Origin: Candidatus Heimdallarchaeota archaeon LC_3
GTDB taxonomy: Archaea > Asgardarchaeota > Heimdallarchaeia > Hodarchaeales > LC-3
NCBI GenBank assembly: GCA_001940645.1
Contig: MDVS01000056.1
Span: 11,559-75,558 of the forward strand
Length of the DNA: 64,000 nt
Direction: 5' to 3'
Shown here: positions 8,850 through 16,785 of the stretch, piece after piece
Layout: each line of letters begins with the position of its first letter
How positions within the stretch are numbered: the stretch's first letter is position 1
Position numbers and translations under genes: made by a program
The notes under the pieces: model-generated
What the model saw: the letters and a program-made list of their open reading frames with translations, nothing else
Told to the model about the DNA's origin: nothing
The model's database searches: none

Positions 8850-9345
8850 GTGTATATCTAAAGACGTTCTATCCTAAAATCCTACATTAAAGGTAGTCAA
8901 TTTAAAGATAACTTAAAGCACCAAGTCCATTTACTTGACACAAAATCTGATGTTAGCGCAGTGGTATTTAGCTCTAAATCGATCCCTCATGATTTAGCTC
9001 AATTATTCTATGATTATTATCATGGAGTGTATTAAAGGCTTCACGAAGAAGAAATTCAGAAAAATGATAACGAATATATTCTTCCTAACGGAATTTATCC
9101 TATTATCCGATATTCGACCTTGAGTGGATTTTATCGTTCAACAGCTAAATTCTTAAGTGATTCGTTTGTCGAAGAACAAAAAAAACTGAGAAAGAATTGC
9201 TTCAATATTATCAGAATCGAAAAATGAAAATACTGAAACAAAATCAAGTTCAGTAGTCACTGGAAATTCATTTCTCCAGTTATTCGTTATTCTAATTGGA
9301 TTAACATTATTTAAATCACTGATTCGTAAGAAAAATGTAATTTGA
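8850..9345 (+). pseudogene. Relic of a surface protein with C-terminal anchor signal
   Basis: Protein-like text survives in two frames. DLAQLFYDYYHGVY is followed by TAA, then ILPNGIYPIIRYSTLSGFYRSTAKFL. After a shift near 9185 comes a Ser/Thr/Asn-rich linker, a hydrophobic helix (FLQLFVILIGLTLF) and a basic RKK tail ending in TGA at 9343-9345. The ending matches the anchor/sorting signal found on three other surface proteins in this window. No intact frame remains. Confidence 0.45.
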
Positions 9346-9367
9346 TTTCAGAATTTTCTTCAATAAA

Positions 9368-9775
9368 CTATTTATGGTTATAACTAAGGAATCCAAAAAT
9401 AGGATTTGCTAAAACTAATCCCCATTTAGGTAAAAAAGACAGCCGTTTATAAAAACTGGGAAATAAAATAAGAATAAGAGCAATAAATCCAAAAATAAAC
9501 ATAATACCAAAAAAACTGAATATGAAAGCAAGTAGAATTACAATTAAGAATGATTTGCTTCTCTTAACAAACCCATGAAGTTCAAATAAAAAAGGATTAC
9601 TACGTTCATCAATAAAAAATCCCTCATCCTCTTCAAAGGCTTTATAACCGAATTTATGAAAATATAATGCAACAAGAAAGGAAAGAGGAAAGAAAAGAAT
9701 TTGAAAAACAAGCCAAGTAAGACTAAGAGCTAATGGATAAATGGTAAAAAAGTAAATAAGAAACAAGATAGTCAT
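9368..9775 (-). CDS. Small multi-pass membrane protein
   Basis: The 135-residue product is very hydrophobic, with about four helices: residues 2-20, 25-42, and two between 75 and 110. A polar, acidic loop at 45-70 separates the helix pairs. No family is recognised. It stands alone on the minus strand among decayed sequence. ATG 9775 is the first in-frame start. Confidence 0.5.
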   Translation of the reverse strand: MTILFLIYFFTIYPLALSLTWLVFQILFFPLSFLVALYFHKFGYKAFEEDEGFFIDERSNPFLFELHGFVKRSKSFLIVILLAFIFSFFGIMFIFGFIALILILFPSFYKRLSFLPKWGLVLANPIFGFLSYNHK

Positions 9776-10259
9776 ATATAGAAAAAGCTTTGGATTTTTA
9801 CCTTTACGTTGACCCTTAACCTGAAAGTATTTACTAATAGTGTAAATAGGGAGAAAAGGTAAAAAGACGATGACAAGAAATTTTCTAAATAAGCTATAGA
9901 ATCTAAAAGAATTTAGAAAAGAATAGTTTTAAGAAACATTAGCATTAAATGATTGAACCAAAAATAAATCCCCACAATAAATATAAAAATCAAATGATCG
10001 ATAATAGAATCATGTAAATAGATTATATAAATTAAGTTTATGGTTAAGAATTAAAATACATTCGAAGAAGGAAAACAATGAATTGCAGCAAATTTAAAAC
10101 CATTTGAGAGAAAAAAACGGAAAAGACAATATAAATCTAAAAATTGGATATAAAGCTTAGCAAATATTTAATTTTATTTTCAGTGAAGTCTGACAGGGGT
10201 TTAAAAAGTAGAATGAAAAACATTAATTTAATTGAATATGCTGGCAAGAAGAAGGTTTA
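9776..10259. other. Intergenic, no gene seen
   Basis: No convincing frame was found on either strand. The only motif is another TTGCAGCAA at 10083-10091, the same 9-mer as at 1829 and 6754, ahead of the small basic genes. Confidence 0.3.
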
Positions 10260-10379
10260 ATGCCATATAGAAAAGGATCAGTGGTAAAACCACATAAAAG
10301 AAGAACAAAAAGGGGAGTAAAAGTGGTAAAACCACATTATCGAAGACCAACATTAACAAAAAGACCGAGGAGAAAATAG
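10260..10379 (+). CDS. Very small basic protein with a repeated VVKPH motif
   Basis: A 39-residue frame from ATG 10260 to TAG 10377-10379, preceded by GAAGAAGG six bases upstream. Almost half the residues are Lys or Arg. The motif VVKPHKRR recurs as VVKPHYRR, so the protein is essentially a duplicated Val-Val-Lys-Pro-His-x-Arg-Arg unit. Nucleic-acid binding is plausible from composition. It sits 15 bases before another small basic gene, in front of the CD-NTase gene. Confidence 0.45.
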   Translation: MPYRKGSVVKPHKRRTKRGVKVVKPHYRRPTLTKRPRRK

Positions 10380-10394
10380 AAAAAGAGAAAGAAG

Positions 10395-10637
10395 ATGAAT
10401 TCAAAAAAGAAAAGTAAAAAATCACGGGTACAAAAGTCTGGATTCAAAAAATCAAATGTACCGTTTGATAGCGGGTATACGAAGCCAACTAAAGATGGAG
10501 GAAGACTACACAAATATGGGAAAAGCAGTAAAATACACAAAGATAAAGCGGATCCGGCTAGGGATCCGATTGGTCATATAGTGGAAGATGTAGTAAAGAA
10601 ACCGCTGAAAAAAAGATTGAAAAAAATGATCAAGTGA
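10395..10637 (+). CDS. Small basic hypothetical protein upstream of the CD-NTase
   Basis: This 80-residue protein is strongly basic at both ends and has a middle segment with His/Asp/Pro character (KYGKSSKIHKDKADPARDP, then IGHIVEDVVKKPL). It starts at ATG 10395, with AAAGAGAAAGAAG just upstream, and ends 29 bases before the CD-NTase start. The string of same-strand genes 10260-11446 suggests an operon. No domain is recognised. Residue choice in the middle segment looks conserved rather than random. Confidence 0.5.
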   Translation: MNSKKKSKKSRVQKSGFKKSNVPFDSGYTKPTKDGGRLHKYGKSSKIHKDKADPARDPIGHIVEDVVKKPLKKRLKKMIK

Positions 10638-10666
10638 TAAATATCTAAGGAATAGGGAGTTAAGAA

Positions 10667-11446
10667 ATGACCTCTGATGATGAATATCTTAAAAAGTTAC
10701 TAAACGAACAAGAACCTTCTGATGGACTTAAAATTATGTTAAGAAATGAGCGTAAAAAAATTGAATCATTCATCCGCGATGAAGTAAGTGAATCTAATGT
10801 TCGTTTTTACTATGCCGGTTCTTACAAAAAAGAGACTATGATTGAAGAAATATTTGATTTAGATATTGTAATTTATTACCCAAATGACACTTCTTTAACT
10901 TTAAGGGAAATTTATTACAAAATACAGAAAATACTTCAAAGAAACGATTACGCTCCAAGAGAGAAAAATGTTGCTTTACAATGTAATCGAATCCACAAAA
11001 CTTATGGTGAATTCCATGTGGATGTCGTACCTGGCCGTGCAATTGATGATGAGTATTATTACGCTAAATTATATAAATCAAAAGAAGATTCAAGCCTTCA
11101 AACTAGTGTGACAGAACATGTTGAAGCTGTAAGAGGTACACGTCATCGAGATATAATAAAACTACTTAAACTTTGGAAAATCAGAAGAGGTTTTTCTTGT
11201 CCAACATTTATACTTGAAATGCTTTTCTTACGTTTTATAGATACTAATCATGGTAGAACCGGTCTATTTAGTTTACTTATGGGTACTTTCAACTATATAG
11301 CACAAAACATTCAATCAATTCGGCTTGTAGATCCAGCAAATTCAAATAATATTGTATCTAATGACCTGTCAGATAACCAAAAGTATCAAATTTATAGACA
11401 TGCACAAAAAGCATATAAAACTGACTCTTGGGCTGATGTTTTTTAA
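10667..11446 (+). CDS. CD-NTase (cGAS/DncV-like nucleotidyltransferase)
   Basis: The 259-residue protein has the polymerase-beta-type catalytic pattern. It has GS at 51-52, the DLD pair at Asp64/Asp66 within IFDLDIVIYYP, and a third Asp at 119 in FHVDVVPG. The C-terminal half contains PTFILEMLFLRF and then IRLVDPANSNNIVS, a stretch typical of the OAS1-like C-terminal domain of CD-NTases. Such enzymes make cyclic di- or trinucleotides on phage infection and thereby activate an effector (CBASS). The effector here is probably the SAVED protein encoded convergently 15 bases away. No Cap2/Cap3 or HORMA/TRIP13 genes are nearby, which points to a minimal type I-like layout. GGAATAGGGAG upstream serves as ribosome binding site. 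Confidence 0.8.
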   Translation: MTSDDEYLKKLLNEQEPSDGLKIMLRNERKKIESFIRDEVSESNVRFYYAGSYKKETMIEEIFDLDIVIYYPNDTSLTLREIYYKIQKILQRNDYAPREKNVALQCNRIHKTYGEFHVDVVPGRAIDDEYYYAKLYKSKEDSSLQTSVTEHVEAVRGTRHRDIIKLLKLWKIRRGFSCPTFILEMLFLRFIDTNHGRTGLFSLLMGTFNYIAQNIQSIRLVDPANSNNIVSNDLSDNQKYQIYRHAQKAYKTDSWADVF

Positions 11447-11461
11447 AGTCTACAAAACATG

Positions 11462-12406
11462 CTAATTTAAAGTAATAACCTTAGCATAAGGAGGATCTAA
11501 GGTTTTATCGAAATCGTAAAGAAAGATTTTTGGATGCATCTTTCTTCTAATTCTTTGACCAATTAAAAAAGAAGTAGGAGATTGAACTGCACAAAACAAA
11601 TGAATGATTTTAGCTTTATGAAATTTGTCAATAACATCTCTAACTTCTCTAGCTATATCTATAGATTGTTGTTCAGCTCTGAGATCTTCATAATTAGGTG
11701 TAGGTACGGATATTCTAATTTTTGGGATTTGATTGATAGTTTGAGCGATGTGTTCATCAGTAATAAAGGAACTTTGCTCAACAACAACTGCATACTCATT
11801 AACATTCTCTTGTAGGTCTAAAGATTCCTGAACACTAAGAGACCAGCTTTTGGGTCTTTTCTTTTGACTCCAATCCCATGGTTTATCAGATTTCTGCCTT
11901 TTATAATGATAAACTTGTAACTGAAACCTAAGAGAAAAAAGAAATCCAAAATGAATTGCTAGAGGTACGGTTGCAAAACTAAAATAATGTAATTCTGTGC
12001 TATCTTTTACAGTTTTTATTAGGTTTTTAAAATGAACCTCCTGTTCGTTTACCGCTCCATCCCAATCTGCGAATTCTCTATTCCATAAATTATAAGAATC
12101 AAAATTCAATTCTATTAATTTAACATCTTGGTCATTTAATTGTTCTTTTATAGGATCAATTTGAATCCTGTCCTGAAAAGATGAATGTAGTAATGCAATT
12201 TTAGGATAATTTCTTGTAAATCTAAGAATATGAATTAATTCACCAAAACCAATTCCAAAAAGAAACATTACAATGTAATTTACATTTATTTTTCCAATAA
12301 TATCTGCTAAATTCCAATAAAGGGTAATAATTCCCGCTAAAAAACCTATAATTAAAATTATTACCCCGCTAATGGGAAATCTAGTCTTTAATGATTCAAA
12401 ATCCAA
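11462..12406 (-). CDS. Two-TM SAVED-domain effector (CBASS-like)
   Basis: This 314-residue protein has two hydrophobic helices at about 14-33 and 43-62, then a soluble region. The soluble region carries the two halves of a SAVED domain: HYFSFATVPLAIHFGFL at about 140-156, with a WDW motif soon after (177-179), and the C-terminal IIHLFCAVQSPTSFLIGQ about 267-284 followed by KIFLYDFD. SAVED domains bind cyclic oligonucleotides made by CD-NTases, and two-TM versions are thought to damage the membrane when activated. The gene is convergent with the CD-NTase, stop to stop with 15 bases between, instead of being in one operon. This is a strong pairing by function but odd in orientation. Confidence 0.75.
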   Translation of the reverse strand: MDFESLKTRFPISGVIILIIGFLAGIITLYWNLADIIGKINVNYIVMFLFGIGFGELIHILRFTRNYPKIALLHSSFQDRIQIDPIKEQLNDQDVKLIELNFDSYNLWNREFADWDGAVNEQEVHFKNLIKTVKDSTELHYFSFATVPLAIHFGFLFSLRFQLQVYHYKRQKSDKPWDWSQKKRPKSWSLSVQESLDLQENVNEYAVVVEQSSFITDEHIAQTINQIPKIRISVPTPNYEDLRAEQQSIDIAREVRDVIDKFHKAKIIHLFCAVQSPTSFLIGQRIRRKMHPKIFLYDFDKTLDPPYAKVITLN

Positions 12407-12724
12407 ATATTAAGCCTCTATAAGGAAATTTTTCAGTTAATTTCGTATTTATATAAACTATTTTTTTTGAGATGAATAAGCTAACTATAACATAATAATA
12501 AATACAATTTCTTCTATTGAAATGAAATTATTAACAATCAATTTAAAGAATATTTTGTTTATAATTTTGTGAGTTATTTAGAGATTTTGCATAGTTGATT
12601 AAATAACAAGTAAACTCTTAAGAGTTATGATGATGAAGATGATTATTAACTTTAGATATTTAACCTAATCTATTTAATTAGTCTCAGTTTCTAAATTTCT
12701 TGGAATAATTATTTCTTCAAATAA
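12407..12724. other. Intergenic, promoter side of the SAVED gene
   Basis: No gene is seen. The stretch is the upstream region of the minus-strand SAVED gene and the lead-in to a broken plus-strand gene. It is strongly AT-rich, with several TATA-like runs, none of which can be singled out. Confidence 0.25.
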
Positions 12725-13218
12725 TGTAAACAATATAAGAAAATAATTAATTACCTACAAAATCATCCCAATGAAAGAAATTTCTTAAGAGAGGATGTTA
12801 AAACTTGTGAAGAAATGGTTTCCGAGGATATATTGCCAAAATCTAATCCAATTGATTTAGCTTTTGACCTAGTAAATAGATTTTACATAATTTATAACTT
12901 TATATTAAAAAAAAAAATGAATTTAACCTTACAATCTGGAATCCAAAGGATTTTATCAATAAATGGGGAAGACCTATTAGAGAGTGGACAGTAGACTATA
13001 TCTTAAAGAATGGAGACATTCCAGGGATATTTAAGGAAAAGATCTTTCAAACAAGAATTCGAACCGATTGTAGTCGATGGAAAAATTTACCAGAACTGAT
13101 GAAATGGATAAGAAAATCAAAAACAGACGGATTTCTTGAAATAACCGAAAAAGAAATAACATATATAGAAAAGATTGTGAAAGAAACACTAAATAGAAAA
13201 AATCCAGAAGTTTTATGA
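12725..13218 (+). pseudogene. Hypothetical gene frameshifted at an A11 tract
   Basis: The frame from 12725 reads through NERNFLREDVKTCEEM and FDLVNRFYIIYNF to a run of eleven A (12907-12917). There the sensible reading continues in another frame as NEFNLTIWNPKDFINKWGR to a TGA at 13216-13218. Joined, it would encode about 160 residues with continuous protein character. No family is recognised. The position in a long homopolymer fits either a sequencing/assembly error, recent decay, or slippage-dependent expression. No start codon is clear. Confidence 0.5.
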
Positions 13219-13289
13219 ATTTAATTTATTAAATGAAGTAGTTTTTCAATTGAATATCAAAACAACAATATAAAATAGGTAAAATTTCA

Positions 13290-13679
13290 ATGTTTGGAAA
13301 TATAGAACTATCCATTAACGATTTTAGGACAAAAAGGTCAACTAAAATAGCTGAAAAAATTTTAGAACCAGAAAAGAAAAAAATCGATGGTAAAGAAATG
13401 ATTATTAGTGTAATTGCAAAAATAATTGTTGTAAAAAACAAAGATAAAGGTGATTTTTCATTATATTCAAAACAAGAATTGTATAATACTTGTAATTTGG
13501 AGAAAATAGCCGAAAATCTCTTTCCTTTAGAAATTGGTGGATTAAGAGATATTTTCAGGCATGCAGATCAAAGAAAAAAAGGTTCTTACTATCCATGGAG
13601 GTTTACTGATTTTGGTATTGGATTTATGTATGGTCTTACCTTTGAAAAATCACCTCCCTTCCAAAAATTTGAAATATAA
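13290..13679 (+). CDS. Hypothetical protein
   Basis: The 129-residue product from ATG 13290 is mixed alpha/beta, basic in its first half and aromatic near the end (YYPWRFTDFGIGFMYG). No domain or membrane helix is recognised. It follows a frameshifted gene on the same strand by about 70 bases and could belong to the same unit. Confidence 0.45.
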   Translation: MFGNIELSINDFRTKRSTKIAEKILEPEKKKIDGKEMIISVIAKIIVVKNKDKGDFSLYSKQELYNTCNLEKIAENLFPLEIGGLRDIFRHADQRKKGSYYPWRFTDFGIGFMYGLTFEKSPPFQKFEI

Positions 13680-13934
13680 GAGGATAAATTAACTTTATAT
13701 ATTTGAAATGAGCAATAGAGTTCCTTTCTGCTGATTTTTGGAAATTTCTATTGTTTTTATCCGCATTGATATATTATTGATAGAATATTTTATTTGATAG
13801 AATTATTTGATATAACTTTCATTTTCTTGTTATTTGTATAAGTAATGATATTTACAGGATTATAACCACTATCTTAAGCAACATTAAGAATTATGCACAA
13901 GATAAAGAGTTTTTCACCTTTATTAAAAAAATGA

Positions 13935-14366
13935 TTGATTGAAGCGTGGTACTTAAACGGATTTTTAAAGGTTAAGGGTAAATATTTGATAGTAACTATG
14001 AATTTTTATGAATCTTCATTTAAATATAAAATCTACTTTTTGATTGCCCTTGTTATTCATTATTTTGTTTTGATCTTCACCCTACCACTAATCGCATCTG
14101 AATATAATTTAAGCATTCTACCTCTTGAAAGTCAGCTCATTTATCGTTTTTACACATTCAACACCTTGCAGGGAATTTTATTACCAATTTATGGAGCGGT
14201 TACGATATTGGTAATATTAGGAATTGCAATTTTAATTGGAATATTTAATTTAGACCTTTTATTGTTAATTGGAGCAACTTTATTATTTGGTATCACTTTA
14301 GTTGTCTTGATATCTCCTATTATTGCTATTTATTTAATTGATAGAATTTTATATTCAATATTATAA
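13935..14366 (+). CDS. Small multi-pass membrane protein
   Basis: The frame is open from TTG 13935, but ATG 13998 (MNFYESSFK) gives a more usual start just before the first helix. About four hydrophobic segments follow, with a short polar loop after the first. The tail ends in a basic/hydrophobic segment. No family is recognised. The small coiled-coil gene starting at 14391 follows within 25 bases, so the two probably form a unit. Confidence 0.45.
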   Translation: MIEAWYLNGFLKVKGKYLIVTMNFYESSFKYKIYFLIALVIHYFVLIFTLPLIASEYNLSILPLESQLIYRFYTFNTLQGILLPIYGAVTILVILGIAILIGIFNLDLLLLIGATLLFGITLVVLISPIIAIYLIDRILYSIL

Positions 14367-14390
14367 CATTTTATCTGATTGGTGATAAAA

Positions 14391-14546
14391 TTGACTGAAA
14401 CGGAAATATGGAACGAATTGAAAAAAGTGAATCAAGAATTAAGAGATGTAAAGAAATTATTGGCACTCCAAATTAATCTAAATCCTAGAGCAAAAACAGC
14501 TCAAGTACACTCATTTATCGATAATATTTTAATAGGATTGGAATAG
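14391..14546 (+). CDS. Small coiled-coil protein, TTG start
   Basis: A 51-residue frame starting at TTG 14391, with a textbook archaeal Shine-Dalgarno, GGTGAT, four bases upstream. The first 28 residues form an amphipathic Leu/Lys/Glu helix (IWNELKKVNQELRDVKKLL). The same TTGACTGAAA start context appears at 7983. Size and helix suggest a small adaptor-type protein. Function unknown. Confidence 0.45.
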   Translation: MTETEIWNELKKVNQELRDVKKLLALQINLNPRAKTAQVHSFIDNILIGLE

Positions 14547-14594
14547 AAAAAGGAAAAATAATGGGAGATAGCCAAGTCTGGTACATTAATCCAA

Positions 14595-14627
14595 GATTTT
14601 AGAAAATTATAGCTCTTTTCTAAAATC
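14595..14627 (+). terminator. Perfect 12-bp hairpin between convergent genes
   Basis: GATTTTAGAAAA (14595-14606) pairs perfectly with TTTTCTAAAATC (14616-14627) around a 9-base loop. It lies between the plus-strand gene ending at 14546 and the minus-strand gene ending at 14689, so a bidirectional transcript end is the simplest guess. Confidence 0.35.
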
Positions 14628-14688
14628 TATTTTAAAAGTCCGCTTTTCCTTCTTTTACTGGGTAACATTGAGACATTTGAAAACACTG

Positions 14689-15417
14689 TTAATGTTGATT
14701 TCGTTTTTTCTTAATTCTTAATATAATTCTTAAGCTTAATATCGAAAATATTGTTATGATAATAATGTTTAGGGGATTGGTTATTATATTATTAAATAAT
14801 TTTTGCATTTCGATTCCTAACGATTTCTCAGCATGCTTTTTACTTTCTAATTCGCGTTCAAATAATAGTTCTCCAGTAGTTTCATTAGTTTGTTTTAGAT
14901 ACGAATATTCCAGCCACCCATTTTTGTAGTCAATTGTTTTTTTAGTAATTGATGTTAAATTAAAGAATTTATTAAAATTTTCAATTTCAATGAATACAAA
15001 TTCATCGTAAAAACTTATTTCCCTTCTAACAAGATAATATCCTCCCGGATAAAAATTATTTTCCCAATAACTTTTATTTTCAGTTGTTTCAAGAACGAAT
15101 TGAAGAATAGTTACATTAAAGATTTTAAAAATCCCATCCACTACATAACTTCCAAATACCTCCCCTCTGAAATATTCACTAACTCGAACAGTGACAATTG
15201 ATCCATTAATTATTGGAATATTAAAATATTCTCCATTTTTATCATAAACAAATATGTTATGATCTTCAACTTCTTTCGAATATAATTTCTTATAAGTATA
15301 AGTTCTTTCATCACTAATTTCAGCTTTGAATTCTAATTGATACATCTCATTAGTATAAAGAATCGTATTAGGAATTAAAAAGATAAGGAGATAAAAAGTT
15401 GAAACTAAGATTCTCAT
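14689..15417 (-). CDS. Secreted or surface protein with C-terminal membrane anchor
   Basis: The 242-residue protein begins with a signal-peptide-like hydrophobic segment (LVSTFYLLIFLIPNTILY, residues 4-21). It continues as a beta-rich extracellular region with several N-x-S/T sites and ends in one membrane helix (about 213-233) and a basic tail. Orientation would be outside with a short cytoplasmic tail. No domain is recognised. It stands alone on the minus strand. Confidence 0.6.
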   Translation of the reverse strand: MRILVSTFYLLIFLIPNTILYTNEMYQLEFKAEISDERTYTYKKLYSKEVEDHNIFVYDKNGEYFNIPIINGSIVTVRVSEYFRGEVFGSYVVDGIFKIFNVTILQFVLETTENKSYWENNFYPGGYYLVRREISFYDEFVFIEIENFNKFFNLTSITKKTIDYKNGWLEYSYLKQTNETTGELLFERELESKKHAEKSLGIEMQKLFNNIITNPLNIIIITIFSILSLRIILRIKKKRNQH

Positions 15418-15879
15418 TAAACAGACTACTAGTAGTTTTAATCAACAATAAATTAATTCTTATTTTTAGTTAATAATTACTCGAGTTGCATTTTTTAATC
15501 TCTTGAATTTTTCGATTATTTACATCTTTCCTTTCTCCTTGAATTCAACATTCTGTTATCAATGACTTTTAATATATTGTTCGTGACAGTTAATGACTAA
15601 TTGGTACACACCAAATTTCTATTCAGCTGTTGAAGCTTAAATAATATCTAAATGGAGATCTCTGTTCAATAATCGAATAACTGTAAGAATTCTTGAGATT
15701 AATGATTACAAAGATTACTGCAAAATTATTATTTTGGTTTCTATGTCCTTTTTTCTTTCAGATAATTAAATCACTAAATTTTATTGCTAGGTTGAGTTCC
15801 TACTTCTTATTCCTTATAAACTAGCTTTGTTTTAAATTTCAAAGAGTTTATTATCGAAAACTTGAGGATTGAATTGAAT
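15418..15879. other. Intergenic, no gene seen
   Basis: About 460 bases between divergent genes. No convincing frame or relic was recognised on either strand. Promoters for both flanking genes are expected here. Confidence 0.25.
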
Positions 15880-16131
15880 ATGGCAACAAAAAATGATTTA
15901 AAGTTTTTCAGTTTAATTGGTATTATTTTATCAACCTTAAGTTTTTTATCAGCTATTTATTCAACTACACAGATACAAACTCATAAATATATAAGGGATA
16001 TTGATAGTATAGGGTTTGCATGGTACGATTTGAATACTTTTGCACTAGCACTGGTCTTAACTATTATTGGAGTCAGTCTATTATTGGTTTCAAGTATATT
16101 TTATATTAAAAGTGGAAATGAAGAATATTAA
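15880..16131 (+). CDS. Small two-TM membrane protein
   Basis: The frame is open from TTG 15862, but ATG 15880 gives MATKNDLKFF and then two hydrophobic helices, separated by a loop of about 20 residues that contains Thr, Tyr and Asp. The product is about 83 residues. It is followed after 14 bases by a winged-helix gene on the same strand. A small membrane protein with a wHTH regulator is a frequent archaeal pair, suggesting a membrane-linked regulatory unit. Function unknown. Confidence 0.5.
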   Translation: MATKNDLKFFSLIGIILSTLSFLSAIYSTTQIQTHKYIRDIDSIGFAWYDLNTFALALVLTIIGVSLLLVSSIFYIKSGNEEY

Positions 16132-16145
16132 GGGGAAGAAAAATA

Positions 16146-16367
16146 ATGTCAAACATTGAATTACAATTAGGAGTGCTACCTCCATGTGCACACAAAGTCT
16201 ATAATATTGTTAAAGGGGAATCACTGAAGATTCACGAAATTATTAATAAGACCACCTATACTCCCAGATCAGTACGAACAGCTCTTAAGTTATTGGAAGA
16301 AAGGAAGTTAATTGAGAAAATTTATGATTTGAATGATTTGAGAAGTTTCTATTTTTCTGGAAAATAG
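16146..16367 (+). CDS. Small MarR-like winged-helix protein
   Basis: This 73-residue protein consists of one winged helix. GVLPPCAHKVYNIV leads into a helix-turn-helix (IHEIINKTTYTPRSVRTALKLLEERKLI) and a short wing (DLNDLRSFYF). The combination of a 'LPP.ak.vy' start and 'R.vr.AL..L.e..li' matches a widespread group of tiny archaeal DNA-binding proteins. It starts at ATG 16146 with GGGGAAG upstream and is probably cotranscribed with the preceding two-TM gene. Targets unknown. Confidence 0.7.
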   Translation: MSNIELQLGVLPPCAHKVYNIVKGESLKIHEIINKTTYTPRSVRTALKLLEERKLIEKIYDLNDLRSFYFSGK

Positions 16368-16487
16368 AAATTAATCTCGAAAATGATTAGTAAAATGTTG
16401 TATCTCGAAAATTTATATCAAAGGTAAGGTTTATGTTGAAGATCAAAAGAATTTAACAAATTATTATCATCATTTGTTCTAGCATTT

Positions 16488-16640
16488 ATGATTTCAAGTT
16501 ACTTTATTGAAAGTTCACTCAAAATTGTCGCAGAAGTTCAGGGAACTTTTAATCAAGGAAATTATAACGCAGCACTAGGATTATTTGCAATTATTTATAC
16601 TCTAGCAATTGGAATTGTTATAAAAAGGTCGAAAGTTTAA
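16488..16640 (+). CDS. Small two-TM protein, start uncertain
   Basis: A frame ending at TAA 16638-16640 encodes about 50 residues from ATG 16488. It has a hydrophobic start, a loop rich in Gln/Asn, a second helix (LGLFAIIYTLAIGIVI) and a basic end. The frame is open about 40 bases upstream of the ATG without a usual start, so the gene may be truncated or frameshifted. No family is recognised. Confidence 0.3.
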   Translation: MISSYFIESSLKIVAEVQGTFNQGNYNAALGLFAIIYTLAIGIVIKRSKV

Positions 16641-16744
16641 AATTAAATAGAAAGAAATGAAAGGGATACGGGAAATAAACCAGTTGAAAAGGTTCAATTA
16701 CTCATAAAATCTCATAAGTTTGGCTAATAAGATAAAAGAATTCA

Positions 16745-16753
16745 TTATATAAT
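16745..16753 (+). promoter_or_regulatory. TATA box for the EEP-family gene
   Basis: TTATATAAT is centred 37 bases ahead of ATG 16786, the distance expected for an archaeal promoter with a transcript leader of about ten bases. Confidence 0.4.
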
Positions 16754-16785
16754 TTAAAAAGAATAAATTTCCTATTTTGGTTCAT

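Noticed and set aside
14562..14640. tRNA-like 5' sequence (GGGAGATAGCCAAGTCTGGTA)
   Set aside because: It resembles the acceptor and D-arm start of an archaeal tRNA, but no matching 3' acceptor strand, T-arm or anticodon stem follows. The following bases form a 12-bp hairpin that does not fit a tRNA fold.
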